A stretch of DNA of 61,645 nucleotides from Lactobacillaceae bacterium (GTDB lineage Bacteria > Bacillota > Bacilli > Lactobacillales > Lactobacillaceae): contig JAITQG010000040.1 in NCBI GenBank assembly GCA_031289015.1, positions 1 to 61,645 of the forward strand, written 5' to 3'. The position numbers and the translations under genes are program-made. Shown piece by piece: positions 54,501-61,645 of the stretch; position 1 is the first letter of the stretch; every line of letters starts with the position of its first letter. The notes under the pieces were generated by a model that searched no databases, had not been told where the DNA came from, and saw only the letters and a program-made list of their open reading frames with translations.

Positions 54501-54869
54501 CTCCAAGGTAATACCAAGGCGAATGAGCGGCAAAGTATGGTGAATGCATTTAATCATGGTGAAAAGGATGCGTTCTTAATTTCACTCAAAGCCGGTGGCA
54601 CAGGGTTGAATTTGACGGGGGCTGATATGGTGATTTTGGTTGATTTGTGGTGGAATCCCGCTGTTGAGGACCAAGCCACGGCGCGCGCCCATCGCATGGG
54701 GCAAACTAAACAAGTTGATGTGTATCGCTTGGTGACCAAGGGGACCATCGAGGAGAAAATTATTTCTTTGCAAGCTGAGAAACGCAACCTGGTTGACCAA
54801 GTCTTGGCAGGGACGGATCAGAGCAAGAGCTTGTCTGAAGATGAAATCAGAGACATTTTAGGTGTTTAA
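51531..54869 (+). CDS. SWIM zinc-finger, SNF2-family helicase
   Basis: This 1112-residue protein has a SWIM finger near residue 65 (CNCPAYDKFGYCKH, a CxCxnCxH pattern), an acidic segment (about 100-125), and a long middle part. The Swi2/Snf2 motor is over about the last 450 residues: motif I ADDMGLGKTL, motif II VIDEAQ, ALSGTPVENRIEELWS, then the helicase C half with LIFSQFTSMLDI, LKAGGTGLNL and the arginine finger ARAHRMGQTKQV. Such proteins move on double-stranded DNA and are common in Firmicutes. Their biological role is poorly known. AGGTGAC before ATG 51531. Confidence 0.93.
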   Translation: MGYIQRTTPRSIRDRGAGIVAQNKVRDMRIDNKKDLVEARVIGSNANLYFVQYRYLNESSSYCNCPAYDKFGYCKHMWAVYVEANELYRPYIESQVKLYGTDDEDEYDYEAEYEDEADEEATVYGNSRLLSKPEPPKPVTGHDLFNSLTKKEASLHANELVFGDEMALETTIYIKPHISIDSYTAGGIVVDLKVGLRREKRRFVVKNLVDFLTIYHQQATFAISKARQFALGDMSFNAEDTAVLQMLMRIVGFDSYRPNNYFNDNRTMYIPFDDVPEFLALVQQQKELIVIDSGLKVHETVQLHQLSAQASPFVFEFEQSDDQYKLRIKKGEHIDLYDEWLLAQKNHLYYMTQKQRDIFVDLHALMDRAIYILHPELFDNYLDTRENTINALNRHDVELPFASLAEFGTVQRKLSDLGPFKGDDVPVDLHMEPVLHFGLNDAQITLQLKFKYGVKTYAKNELFDVTGTRDIQAESAIEKVANKLGFALDEMDFGAQPIFAGYALYTFFKQTIPLLEKRAQVIIDPQLAALHMAEVDLKPQVSVQSNGRFLDVNFDFGEIDVAEVDGILASLDEQKKYHVLDDDRIIIFDELDADLDAFRDLAQSIGEFGELKNGNMQVPNALALRLKENFADEVDWQTSDEFNTLVYDLGHPKDFAYAIPTAVQAKLRPYQAQGVQWLTMLDEHKMGGILADDMGLGKTLQMITFLVGKLQNVNDTALIVVPASVMYNWQEEFHKFAPEVVTTIIEGTIKQREALLNSKPRVMITSYGAFRSDAEQYATMDITYLVIDEAQNAKNSTTKTAALLRKLPVQNIFALSGTPVENRIEELWSIFSIVLPGLFPSKRLFKKLSNTEIAQRVKPFIMRREKDSVLTDLPAKNEMNLMNDLTLDQKKIYLAQLKQMQVKVQGMDSKTLVKNKIEILAGLTRLRQICDTPALYIDDYTGASGKLDQLFDLLETARSNGRRPLIFSQFTSMLDIVAKRMEEAGYDAFMLQGNTKANERQSMVNAFNHGEKDAFLISLKAGGTGLNLTGADMVILVDLWWNPAVEDQATARAHRMGQTKQVDVYRLVTKGTIEEKIISLQAEKRNLVDQVLAGTDQSKSLSEDEIRDILGV

Positions 54870-54894
54870 CTAATTTTTTGACTTCCTACTTTTC

Positions 54895-54923
54895 TAGACA
54901 GACTTTTAAAAGTTAGATATAGT
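54895..54923 (+). promoter_or_regulatory. Promoter of the pbuX leader
   Basis: TAGACA (54895-54900), 17 bases, TATAGT (54918-54923), about 30 bases ahead of the riboswitch. Confidence 0.55.
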
Positions 54924-54949
54924 AATAACAACAATTAAATCATGTTTGT

Positions 54950-55059
54950 CGTGAGTATAATCGTTGGAGAATGGCCGACGAGTTCTACCTGTGTTCCAAA
55001 ACGCAGACTACTCATGTCGTCTTTAAAGCTCCCATTCATTTTGTAATGGGGGCTTTTTC
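54950..55059 (+). promoter_or_regulatory. Guanine-type purine riboswitch with terminator, upstream of pbuX-xpt
   Basis: The aptamer 54950-55018 has P1 TGAGTA / TACTCA, P2 CGTTGG / CCGACG with AGAATGG loop, J2/3 AGTTCTACC, P3 TGTG / CGCA with TTCCAAAA loop, and J3/1 GACTAC with C at 55008 (guanine-specific). The terminator AGCTCCCATT / AATGGGGGCT with T5 lies at 55027-55058. Guanine or xanthine-related purines should turn the operon off. Confidence 0.95.
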
Positions 55060-55091
55060 TTAGCATTTGAACAATCTCTGGAGGAAATATC

Positions 55092-56381
55092 ATGGAAACT
55101 GCAGCTCGTCCGAATCGTCTGCAAGCAATTATTTTAGGCCTACAACACGTCTTAGCGATGTATTCAGGCGGGATTTTAGTGCCGTTGTTAATTGGTGCTG
55201 CTTTGCACTTTAATGCCCAACAAATGGCGTACTTGATTTCAGCCGATATCTTTATGACTGGGGTCGGGACGTTGTTGCAATTAAAGGCCACTCGGTTGAC
55301 TGGAATTGCGATGCCTGTTGTTTTGGGGTCAGCGATTCAATCGGTGACGCCATTGGTTAATATTGGTAGCACAATCGGCATCGGTGCCATGTATGGAGCG
55401 ACGATTTCAGCTGGTATTTTTGTTTTCTTGATTGCTGGGTTGTTTGCCAAGTTGCGTGAATATTTCCCACCCGTGGTGACCGGTTCATTGATTACGGTCA
55501 TTGGGTTCTCATTGATTCCAGTGGGCGTTTCAAAAATTGGTGGCGGAGATGCGTTGGCCAAGGGCTTTGGTGACACTAGTTCACTTTTAATCGCCTTAGT
55601 GACGATGCTTGTAATTGTGGGGATTGCCGTCTTTGCTAAAGGCTTTATGAAGTCAATTTCAATTTTGTTGGGGATTATCGTAGGGACGCTGTTTGCTGGC
55701 GCTTTGGGTAAGGTTTCCTTGGCCCCCGTGGCCGCAGCTTCATGGTTCCACTTGCCAACGCCATTTTTCCTTGGCACACCAACCTTTCACACGTCAGCGA
55801 TTATCACGATGATTATTATCGCCTTGACTTCGATGATTGAATCAACTGGCGTGTACTTTGCCTTGGCTGATTTGACGGGTCGCAAGTTGACCAATCATGA
55901 CATGGCGAATGGATATCGTGCAGAAGGTTTGGCCGTTATTTTGTCAGGAATCTTTAACACCTTCCCATATTCTACTTTCTCACAAAACGTGGGCGTGGTG
56001 CGCTTGTCTGGGGTGCGGTCAAAGCAACCGATTTATTATGCAGCCGGCATCTTGTTGTTGATTGGGCTCTTACCTAAGTTTGGGGCATTGGCTACGATTA
56101 TTCCTGACCCTGTGTTGGGTGGGGCGATGTTGATCTTGTTTGGCACAATTGGAGTGCAAGGTACGACTATCATGCGCAATGTTGACTTTGGGCAAGAACG
56201 TAATTTGATGATTGCAGCGATTGCAATTGGGGCTGGGATTGGAATTACCGTTTACCCACAGCTCTTCCAACAAATGCCAACTTTGGTTAAACTAGTAATT
56301 GAAAACGCGGTCGTGGTCACGTCAGTCCTCGCCGTATTATTGAATATTGTGTTGCCAGGTCGTCAGAAAGGTGTCGAATAA
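55092..56381 (+). CDS. pbuX: Xanthine permease PbuX (NCS2 family)
   Basis: This 429-residue purine permease has about 14 spans. NCS2 marks: [18 protein letters not shown] near residue 15, the Q/E motif region [15 protein letters not shown] near 245, and [16 protein letters not shown] near 290 (the NxGxxxxT/NVG-type block). The xanthine preference is inferred from the pairing with xpt and the guanine riboswitch. CTGGAGGAAAT precedes the start. It is followed two bases later by xpt. Confidence 0.94.
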   Translation: METAARPNRLQAIILGLQHVLAMYSGGILVPLLIGAALHFNAQQMAYLISADIFMTGVGTLLQLKATRLTGIAMPVVLGSAIQSVTPLVNIGSTIGIGAMYGATISAGIFVFLIAGLFAKLREYFPPVVTGSLITVIGFSLIPVGVSKIGGGDALAKGFGDTSSLLIALVTMLVIVGIAVFAKGFMKSISILLGIIVGTLFAGALGKVSLAPVAAASWFHLPTPFFLGTPTFHTSAIITMIIIALTSMIESTGVYFALADLTGRKLTNHDMANGYRAEGLAVILSGIFNTFPYSTFSQNVGVVRLSGVRSKQPIYYAAGILLLIGLLPKFGALATIIPDPVLGGAMLILFGTIGVQGTTIMRNVDFGQERNLMIAAIAIGAGIGITVYPQLFQQMPTLVKLVIENAVVVTSVLAVLLNIVLPGRQKGVE

Positions 56382-56383
56382 CC

Positions 56384-56956
56384 ATGAAGTTGTTGGAAGA
56401 AAAAATTCAAAAAGAGGGACGCGTAATTGGAACTGAGGTTTTAAAGGTTGATAACTTTTTGAACCATCAAGTTGATCCTGAATTAATGCAAGCCATGGGC
56501 GCCGAATTTGCGCGCTTGTTTGCAGATGAAAAAATCGATAAAGTTGTCACGGTGGAATCTTCTGGAATTGCCCCAGCGGTTTTTGCGGCGTTGGCTTTGC
56601 ACGTACCAATGGTCTTTGCGCGTAAGAAGAAGTCATTGACGTTATCAGACGATAATTACACCGCTGACGTCTTTTCATTTACCAAGCAAGAAACTAATCA
56701 CATCATTATTGACAAGCGCTTTTTAGGCGCTGGTGAACGTGTGTTGTTGATTGATGATTTCTTGGCAAATGGACAGGCTGTTGAAGGGCTCATGGAGATT
56801 GCTAAGGCGGCCAATGCTGAAGTGGTTGGGATTGGTATCGTCATTGAAAAGACCTTCCAAAAAGGTCGGGCTTTACTTGATGAACGGGGCATTCGCGTTG
56901 AATCATTGGCTCGAATCGCCGCTTTTGAAGATGGGCATGTCGTCTTTGCAGATTAA
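56384..56956 (+). CDS. xpt: Xanthine phosphoribosyltransferase
   Basis: This 190-residue type I PRTase turns xanthine and PRPP into XMP. It shows the xpt start ([16 protein letters not shown]), [16 protein letters not shown], and the PRPP loop [13 protein letters not shown] near 120. The ending [16 protein letters not shown] is also typical. It is in one operon with pbuX, as in Bacillus subtilis. XMP then joins the guaB product pool. The ribosome site lies within the end of pbuX (AGGTGTCG). Confidence 0.95.
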   Translation: MKLLEEKIQKEGRVIGTEVLKVDNFLNHQVDPELMQAMGAEFARLFADEKIDKVVTVESSGIAPAVFAALALHVPMVFARKKKSLTLSDDNYTADVFSFTKQETNHIIIDKRFLGAGERVLLIDDFLANGQAVEGLMEIAKAANAEVVGIGIVIEKTFQKGRALLDERGIRVESLARIAAFEDGHVVFAD

Positions 56957-57030
56957 CCCTTTATTGCGTGCCAACCGTTAAATTTCGGCTTATAATTAAT
57001 GTATTAAATTAAGTTGTGAGGTGGAGTTTA

Positions 57031-57285
57031 ATGGCTTATACAAAAGAACAAGTGCAAGACTGGGTTAAGCAATTAGGGTTGGATACTTGGGGACCGACTG
57101 AAGTGAATTGGACAGCTGATTTTCATCGCGTCCATGTGATTGTCGGGGACGGTCAATCAGCACAGGCACGCGCTGCAATTGTGGCCGCTTCTGAGCAAGA
57201 AATTGCGGCAGGCACCACGGATGCAGATGATGCGCATGATTTCTTAGAGCATTTATTTGTGACGGATTACGCCCAAGAAGATTAG
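57031..57285 (+). CDS. Hypothetical protein, 84 residues
   Basis: The family was not recognised. This is a soluble acidic protein (YTKEQVQDWVKQLGLDTWG, then FHRVHVIVGDGQSAQARAAIV), with no Cys and no membrane span. It has its own likely promoter (TATAAT near 56991), a strong GAGGTGGAG site before ATG 57031 and a terminator after. Confidence 0.75.
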   Translation: MAYTKEQVQDWVKQLGLDTWGPTEVNWTADFHRVHVIVGDGQSAQARAAIVAASEQEIAAGTTDADDAHDFLEHLFVTDYAQED

Positions 57286-57297
57286 AGTTTTAAATGG

Positions 57298-57331
57298 AGA
57301 GAGGCCGACAGCGAGTTGGGCTCTTTTTTTG
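57298..57331 (+). terminator. Rho-independent terminator
   Basis: AGAG(AGG)CC / GG(G)CTCT stem followed by T8. Confidence 0.75.
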
Positions 57332-57420
57332 GTTGCTAGTTTTTTATTTTAAAAATTTTAAAAAAGACGAAGCAGTATTACGCACTGAGTTGGGGTAATA
57401 TTATAGACGTAATCTAGCTA

Positions 57421-57444
57421 GTTACTTAATTCTACGTTGCTTAA
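57421..57444 (+). promoter_or_regulatory. Short direct repeats before the peptide operon
   Basis: GTTACTTAA (57421-57429) and GTTGCTTAA (57436-57444) are spaced 15 bases start to start, just before the ribosome site of the 72-residue gene. A TAATATTAT segment near 57401 may be the -10. No regulator gene is adjacent. It is a weak candidate for a regulator site. Confidence 0.3.
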
Positions 57445-57462
57445 ATTATACGGAGGTTTGAT

Positions 57463-57681
57463 ATGGATTTATCTTTATTGAGTTCAATGTACCAAAGTGA
57501 GTTATCAGCGAAATATGCTGATTTGGTGGAAAACAAGTGGGTTTGGTTCATTTTTGCTTTAGTCATCTTGGCCGGCATTGTGGTTTATGCATTTTATTGC
57601 ACACGGATGGGGCGTCAATTTGGATTTGGCGTTAAGTTTAATTGGCCTCGGATGGGGTTGATGGGAATTAAGTGTAAGTAA
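57463..57681 (+). CDS. Candidate peptide precursor, single membrane span with two-Cys cationic tail
   Basis: The product has 72 residues. Residues 1-25 are soluble and slightly acidic. A span at about 26-45 (WVWFIFALVILAGIVVYAFY) follows, then a 27-residue tail with Cys46 and Cys71 at its ends, six Arg/Lys, no Asp/Glu, and several Gly/Phe/Trp. A very good ACGGAGGTTTG site before ATG 57463 suggests high expression. It is followed by a hairpin and then by an ABC transporter, a membrane metalloprotease-like protein and a thioredoxin-like protein. The most economical reading is a bacteriocin-like or signal peptide precursor, released from the membrane and closed by a disulfide. No known bacteriocin family was recognised. 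Confidence 0.6.
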   Translation: MDLSLLSSMYQSELSAKYADLVENKWVWFIFALVILAGIVVYAFYCTRMGRQFGFGVKFNWPRMGLMGIKCK

Positions 57682-57703
57682 TCAATCGATCAATAACAAT
57701 AGA

Positions 57704-57765
57704 AGAATATTGGTTATCATTTTTTTAATAGTGAAAATATGAAAACCAATATTCTTTAATTTAGG
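57704..57765 (+). terminator. Attenuator-like hairpin after the peptide gene
   Basis: AGAATATTGGTT (57704-57715) and AACCAATATTCT (57744-57755) form a perfect 12-base-pair stem with a 28-base loop, followed by TTAATTT. A leaky terminator here would give more precursor than transporter, as is common for structural genes of bacteriocins. Confidence 0.65.
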
Positions 57766-57774
57766 GAGATTTCA

Positions 57775-58479
57775 GTGTTATCAATTGTTGGGTTATTCAA
57801 AAAGTATCAAAACAAACCAATTTTAAAAAATCTCAATACTTCATTTGATGAACAAGGGGTTTCTATCATTGTAGGCATGAATGGATCTGGTAAAACTACC
57901 TTATTAAATTGTATTACTGGGCTTATACGTTTTGACAGTGGTCAAGTCATGATGGGTGAACATTGCAATGATTCAATTGAATTTAAAGAACAATTATTCT
58001 ATCTCCCGTCAGATTTTTATTTGCCGGAATATTTGACAGGCAATGAATATGCAAAATTCATCTTTACAAGATTCAAAAATAGTGATTTGAGTAAGTTTGA
58101 CGTAATCACTAAAATGCTTGATTTGAATGAGTTTTTAGATGTCACACTAGAAGCATATTCATTTGGGATGAAGAAAAAAATTCAAATTGCAATTGCGCTA
58201 TCAGTTAATGTTAAATATTTAATTGGTGACGAAATTTTTAGTGGCTTAGACTTTGAAACGACTTTGTTGGTGCAAGAATTAATTAAACAAACTGCAAAGA
58301 CTAAGAAAATTATTATTGTGTCACATGACAGCAGTACTTTGGATTTTTATCCTGATGATTTGAGAATTTTACAACATGGGGTATTAAGCAAATATACCGG
58401 GTCTGCAAAAGAATTAATCAATGAATTCAGAGATAAGGAGGGTTTTCGTGACAAGCTCAATCAATTGGCGAAATACTAA
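57775..58479 (+). CDS. ABC transporter ATP-binding protein (peptide operon)
   Basis: This 234-residue ATPase has Walker A GMNGSGKTT near residue 35, Q-loop FYLPSDFYLPEYLTG, a divergent signature YSFGMKKKIQIA in place of LSGGQ, Walker B LIGDEIFSGLD and the switch VSHD. This pattern fits ATPases of bacteriocin immunity/export and of the YydI or CcmA-like group. It uses a GTG start at 57775 with GGGAGA ahead. It overlaps the permease by 32 bases, so the two are coupled. Confidence 0.85.
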   Translation: MLSIVGLFKKYQNKPILKNLNTSFDEQGVSIIVGMNGSGKTTLLNCITGLIRFDSGQVMMGEHCNDSIEFKEQLFYLPSDFYLPEYLTGNEYAKFIFTRFKNSDLSKFDVITKMLDLNEFLDVTLEAYSFGMKKKIQIAIALSVNVKYLIGDEIFSGLDFETTLLVQELIKQTAKTKKIIIVSHDSSTLDFYPDDLRILQHGVLSKYTGSAKELINEFRDKEGFRDKLNQLAKY

Positions 58480-59821
58480 ACAAATAGTTAAATATCTGCT
58501 TAATGATGCATTGCATGGATCATTAAACAGGTCATGGTTGAATAATAAATATTACAAATTTCTAATCATGTCGAGTCTTTTGGTAGCCTATTTGCTTTAC
58601 TTTTATGTCAATATGCAACATTTTGGATCGTTGAGAAATGGTGCTAAGAACTTGAATGCACAAAATTTAATGATTGCCAGTAGAATAACAATTTCAACGT
58701 ATGCCAATGTTTTTTCTTGTTTGGGCATTCTAATATATATATTAACGACCGCGTTGATTAGGTTAACTGAAAACTCCCTCTTTGTCATCAAAATATTGCC
58801 ATTTCCAAGAGCCGATATTCTAGTGGCAAAGAAGTTATTTAAGCTAATTGTTTCAGGTGCCATATTTGAATTGTTTTTTGTGATTTGTGCACCATTATTA
58901 ACTTTAGTGCCGTTAAATATGTTTTCTTATATTGCGATGCTGTGCATGCTGCATATTATTTTTATTGCTACATTTTTAGCCACCGATTTAATTTATTCCA
59001 GTGTGCTGTCAAAGACAAAATGTAAAATTGGCACGATAAAAACTATTTTGGATGTTGTGATTGGTGGAGCGACATTAGTATATTTGCTTAGGTTCAGATA
59101 TTTTGTGGATTTTAAAATTGCAAAATTAGAATTGCCTTTGGTCACGATGCTAAGTTTAACTTTTGTTGTTTTCAGCCTAATGCTAGTTTGTGTCGTAAGC
59201 ATAATAATCAAACTAAAACTAGACCTACCAGAATATAAAGCTCAACAGTATGTAAAAATTTGTTCTTTAAACAAAATGAGCTTAGTTATGCTAGCTGTCT
59301 TAGCCGTGGTGAGAACTAAATTATGCATATTTAGTTTAGTAGTAATTGTATTTGCTTTGGTTGTTATTGGTTGGAGTAACGGCATTTCAACAAGCGTAAA
59401 AGCAATCCCTGTGATTTGGTCAATGATGGGGATAACCTTTATTGGGTTTGCCAATTCAACCTTTAAAATCCGTAAATTCTTTGATTTAATGCGGATTAGT
59501 GTTGTTTCAGAAGTTTTTGTTTTAATTATTAGCATCTTAATAATTAATTTACCAATTATACTGATGCAAATTCTGACACAACCTGACTGGAAACAGATAA
59601 TGATGTGCCTTTGTATCAGTTTAGAAGCCGTGTTCTTTGGCACGTTGTTTCCAAAACACAAGGGAAATTTGAATGATTTTATTGGCATGGTGTTGTTAAT
59701 CATCGGCGTTTTAAGCTTGTATCTTGTGATTAACATTCAAAGTATGTTGCCATTAATTTTTGGCATTATAACATTATTAACAACATGGGTATTACACAAA
59801 GAACGACAGGAGGGCCTATGA
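58448..59821 (+). CDS. ABC transporter permease (peptide operon)
   Basis: This 457-residue integral membrane protein has about ten to twelve spans and little recognisable sequence motif. The likely start is GTG 58448, with AAGGAGGG four to five bases ahead, inside the end of the ATPase gene. The in-frame ATG 58421 lacks a site. AT-rich codons (many ATA and TTA) set it apart from the housekeeping genes. It probably forms the channel for the ATPase encoded just before, in export of, or protection from, the peptide. The stop overlaps the next start (ATGA). Confidence 0.78.
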   Translation: MTSSINWRNTKQIVKYLLNDALHGSLNRSWLNNKYYKFLIMSSLLVAYLLYFYVNMQHFGSLRNGAKNLNAQNLMIASRITISTYANVFSCLGILIYILTTALIRLTENSLFVIKILPFPRADILVAKKLFKLIVSGAIFELFFVICAPLLTLVPLNMFSYIAMLCMLHIIFIATFLATDLIYSSVLSKTKCKIGTIKTILDVVIGGATLVYLLRFRYFVDFKIAKLELPLVTMLSLTFVVFSLMLVCVVSIIIKLKLDLPEYKAQQYVKICSLNKMSLVMLAVLAVVRTKLCIFSLVVIVFALVVIGWSNGISTSVKAIPVIWSMMGITFIGFANSTFKIRKFFDLMRISVVSEVFVLIISILIINLPIILMQILTQPDWKQIMMCLCISLEAVFFGTLFPKHKGNLNDFIGMVLLIIGVLSLYLVINIQSMLPLIFGIITLLTTWVLHKERQEGL

Positions 59822-60090
59822 AATATTTTCACCAAATTGCGATTGCGTCGATTGTATATCTGATCATTTTTTTGCTGAATTATATTTATGAACTATTTCA
59901 GATTACCAAAACATCTGAAGTCACTACGTTATTGGGATTAAACATCAAGACAACTATTACCCCAGAAGAGCTAGAAACGATTTTCTCCGTAACGTGGCGC
60001 ATGGGCATCACATACATTAGTTTCGTTGCGATTTGGCTATGTGGGTACTGTATTATTACTCGACTCGCGACTAACCAACAACCCACATGA
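59818..60090 (+). CDS. Small two-span membrane protein, possible immunity protein
   Basis: The product has 90 residues with two spans (IAIASIVYLIIFLLNYIYELF and GITYISFVAIWLCGYCIITRL) and an outer or inner loop of about 30 residues. The family was not recognised. ATG 59818 follows AGGAGGGCC and overlaps the permease stop; its own stop overlaps the next start (ATGA). Size and position are those of immunity or accessory proteins in peptide operons, but this is inference. Confidence 0.65.
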   Translation: MKYFHQIAIASIVYLIIFLLNYIYELFQITKTSEVTTLLGLNIKTTITPEELETIFSVTWRMGITYISFVAIWLCGYCIITRLATNQQPT

Positions 60091-60443
60091 TCGAGTTTAT
60101 CTTGGCCTTTATCTGTTCACTAGTGATGATTGTGATGATACACGAAGGCTTTCACTATGGGTTAGCACGGATATTTAATCGGAATCCGCAAATTAAAATT
60201 AATAAATATCTACAAGTGTCAGTTGTTTATAAAAATAATCATAACGATTTGCAAAATTTAGTGATTGCGTGTGTTGGCCCACTCTGCTTGGTTTGCATAG
60301 GTATATTTATTTCAGGTAACAATCTATTTTCTTTGCCGGCTAAAATATTTTGCTTGGCGAATTTAATAAACTTATTCCCAGTTACTGCGGATGGCGAAGT
60401 AATAATCTTATCCTTATTAAGGATGTGCAAACATGAACCATAA
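60087..60443 (+). CDS. Minimal M50-like membrane metalloprotease
   Basis: The 118-residue membrane protein has HEGFH at residues 19-23 inside the first span (HExxH zinc motif), CVGPL near 62-66 (the GP element of site-2 proteases) and NLINLFPVTADGE at 92-104, which matches the N/P/DG motif carrying the third zinc ligand (Asp102). These are the three hallmarks of M50 intramembrane proteases. The protein is far shorter than the usual 350-420 residues, in the range of YydH-type operon proteases. It may cut the 72-residue precursor. No PDZ domain. It overlaps both neighbours. Confidence 0.75.
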   Translation: MIEFILAFICSLVMIVMIHEGFHYGLARIFNRNPQIKINKYLQVSVVYKNNHNDLQNLVIACVGPLCLVCIGIFISGNNLFSLPAKIFCLANLINLFPVTADGEVIILSLLRMCKHEP

Positions 60444-60951
60444 ATTGATAATAGGGATTGTGACTTTGTGCTTTGGCGCATTAATTGCGGTTGGAATGTT
60501 GGCAATTAATGGCAGCGGAGGGCAAGCACAATCAACAGTTAAGAAACGGGTATTGGAAACGCAAAAATCAGATAAGGTGATGTGGCAATTAGCAGATAAA
60601 AAGCAAGGTGTCTATTACTTTGGATTTGAAGAGTGTTTGTGGTGTCAAGAACTTTCGCCGGTCTTAGAAAAGACATTGCAACAGGAGCGCAAGTTAGCTT
60701 GTTATATCAATACACGGAATCAGTTTTCAAAGCAGAGCATGCAACAACTGAAAAAATATTTCAGTGAATATAGACCCAATGAACAATTTAGTGTACCGTT
60801 TATAATTTTTATTAACGAAGGCGGGGATGTTAAAACTCACACAGGAACTGTCGATGGGCATAATGCGCAACTTACTAGAATGAATGGGCATCAAAAACAT
60901 GACCTACATGACAAACTAGCTAAGTTAATAGTCTGGACTTTTAAAGATTGA
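60433..60951 (+). CDS. Membrane-tethered thioredoxin-like protein (bacteriocin accessory type)
   Basis: This 172-residue protein has an N-terminal signal anchor (LIIGIVTLCFGALIAVGMLAI) and a thioredoxin fold with the active-site pair in EECLWCQEL (Cys68, Cys71). A cis-proline loop (SVPFIIFI, Pro122) and a GTVDGH segment follow. Size and layout fit the PedC/BrcD-type bacteriocin accessory proteins that help form disulfides outside the cell. The precursor encoded at 57463 has exactly two Cys in its tail, so it is the natural client. ATG 60433 overlaps the protease gene end. A terminator follows. Confidence 0.82.
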   Translation: MNHKLIIGIVTLCFGALIAVGMLAINGSGGQAQSTVKKRVLETQKSDKVMWQLADKKQGVYYFGFEECLWCQELSPVLEKTLQQERKLACYINTRNQFSKQSMQQLKKYFSEYRPNEQFSVPFIIFINEGGDVKTHTGTVDGHNAQLTRMNGHQKHDLHDKLAKLIVWTFKD

Positions 60952-60983
60952 TAGTTATTCAGTGATGACAAGCACATAGTTGA

Positions 60984-61014
60984 AAATAGAGTCTGAAAGG
61001 GCTCTATTTTTTTC
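60984..61014 (+). terminator. Rho-independent terminator
   Basis: AAATAGAG / CTCTATTT stem around TCTGAAAGGG, followed by T5; it closes the peptide operon. Confidence 0.85.
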
Positions 61015-61065
61015 TGCATAAAGGTTATACTTGAATCATAAGTTAATGAATTTGAGGATTTAATA

Positions 61066-61645
61066 ATGGACGGGATTTTACCGGTATATAAGCCAACTGG
61101 CATGACTTCACATGATGTCGTTTTTAAGTTGCGCAAAATCTTACATATGAAAAAAATCGGTCACGCGGGTACGTTGGATCCGTCAGTTGATGGGGTGTTG
61201 CCAATTGCTTTAGGGCGGGCCACCAAAGCGATTGAATTTTTGCAGGCGACAGGGAAGATTTATCATGGTGAAATTACCCTGGGCTTTGCGACCACTACGG
61301 AAGATTTAGATGGTGAAGAAGTTGAACGGGTACACCTTACCCAAGGCTTTAGCGATGCCCAAATTTTGGCGGCCATGCAGAGTTTGACGGGTGAGATTAT
61401 TCAGATTCCACCGATGTATTCAGCCGTTAAAGTGAATGGACGCCGCTTATATGAATATGCACGGGCGGGTGAAACGGTTGAACGACCACAACGTGAAGCA
61501 ACAATTTATCGCTTTGAACGCACGTCACCGACTGAATATTTGCCTGATTTAGGGGAACAAAAATTTACGTTTACGGCTGAAGTGTCAAAAGGGACCTATA
61601 TTCGAACTTTGGCTGTTGATCTTGGTCGCGCACTGGGGGTACCGG
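61066..61645 (+). CDS. truB: tRNA pseudouridine(55) synthase TruB, cut off by window end
   Basis: The frame opens at ATG 61066 with GAGGAT ahead and runs without stop to the last base (193 codons visible; the family is about 300). It starts [19 protein letters not shown] and contains the catalytic block [22 protein letters not shown] with the nucleophilic Asp. [20 protein letters not shown] and [12 protein letters not shown] are also present. The enzyme makes pseudouridine 55 in the T-loop of tRNAs. The gene continues beyond the window. Confidence 0.96.
   Translation, partial: MDGILPVYKPTGMTSHDVVFKLRKILHMKKIGHAGTLDPSVDGVLPIALGRATKAIEFLQATGKIYHGEITLGFATTTEDLDGEEVERVHLTQGFSDAQILAAMQSLTGEIIQIPPMYSAVKVNGRRLYEYARAGETVERPQREATIYRFERTSPTEYLPDLGEQKFTFTAEVSKGTYIRTLAVDLGRALGVP

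Noticed and set aside
57377..57444. LytTR-type (PlnA/PlnC) bacteriocin regulator boxes
   Set aside because: The repeats are spaced 15 bases and do not match the known TACGTTAAT pair; only a weak direct repeat is reported.

Overview
The window is a stretch of a low-GC Gram-positive chromosome, most likely a lactic acid bacterium of the Lactobacillales and probably Leuconostocaceae-like (Weissella, Leuconostoc and relatives). Evidence for this is the strong AGGAGG-type ribosome sites, two T-box leaders, two guanine riboswitches, CIRCE-controlled hrcA-grpE-dnaK-dnaJ, and IMP dehydrogenase and DnaJ proteins that have each lost an accessory domain. The genus is inference. Almost all genes are on the + strand. 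Only four to five short genes are on the - strand.

Layout. 1-5918: a GC-rich inverted repeat, then a promoter, a methionine-type T-box leader and the operon metA-metB-metC-hom-metF. 6046-7133: a PAP2-like membrane protein and an unknown protein. 7266-10393: a ferrous iron operon (DUF59 protein, tandem FeoA, FeoB, small FeoB-associated membrane protein). 10427-13887: unknown -strand gene, oxidoreductase-like gene, a small-gene/small-RNA intergenic region, AI-2E family membrane protein. 13985-24570: housekeeping genes trmL, ftsK, uvrC, obg and a YigZ-family gene, interspersed with small unknown genes, an orphan ABC ATPase, VanZ and TM2 proteins. 24588-31964: LysM and membrane-anchored surface proteins, an MFS exporter, DUF805, a second oxidoreductase, and an AAA+ ATPase preceded by six AAATAAACAA boxes at 29-bp spacing. 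32265-38342: an autoinhibited-type Fic protein, guanine-riboswitch-controlled guaB, a DUF262 (GmrSD-like) protein and adenine deaminase. 38534-46609: two secreted surface proteins flanking a T-box-controlled NhaC antiporter. 46655-51362: CIRCE sites and the heat-shock genes. 51531-57285: a SWIM/SNF2 helicase, guanine-riboswitch-controlled pbuX-xpt and an unknown gene. 57463-60951: a compact AT-rich operon that looks like a bacteriocin or peptide-maturation locus. The window ends inside truB (61066).

The most unusual part is 57463-60951. A 72-residue single-span membrane peptide has a cationic 27-residue tail bounded by two cysteines. It is followed by an attenuator-like hairpin, an ABC ATPase and permease, a small two-span membrane protein, a minimal M50-like membrane metalloprotease (HEGFH plus an N/P/DG motif), and a membrane-tethered thioredoxin-like CxxC protein. 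Read together, these suggest a peptide that is cut in or at the membrane, disulfide-bonded and exported or resisted by the ABC pair. The second unusual element is the 29-bp iteron array at 29554-29726 in front of a Cdc6/ORC-like ATPase. Purine control is coherent across the window: guaB and pbuX-xpt both carry guanine-type riboswitches, and adenine deaminase lies between them without one.
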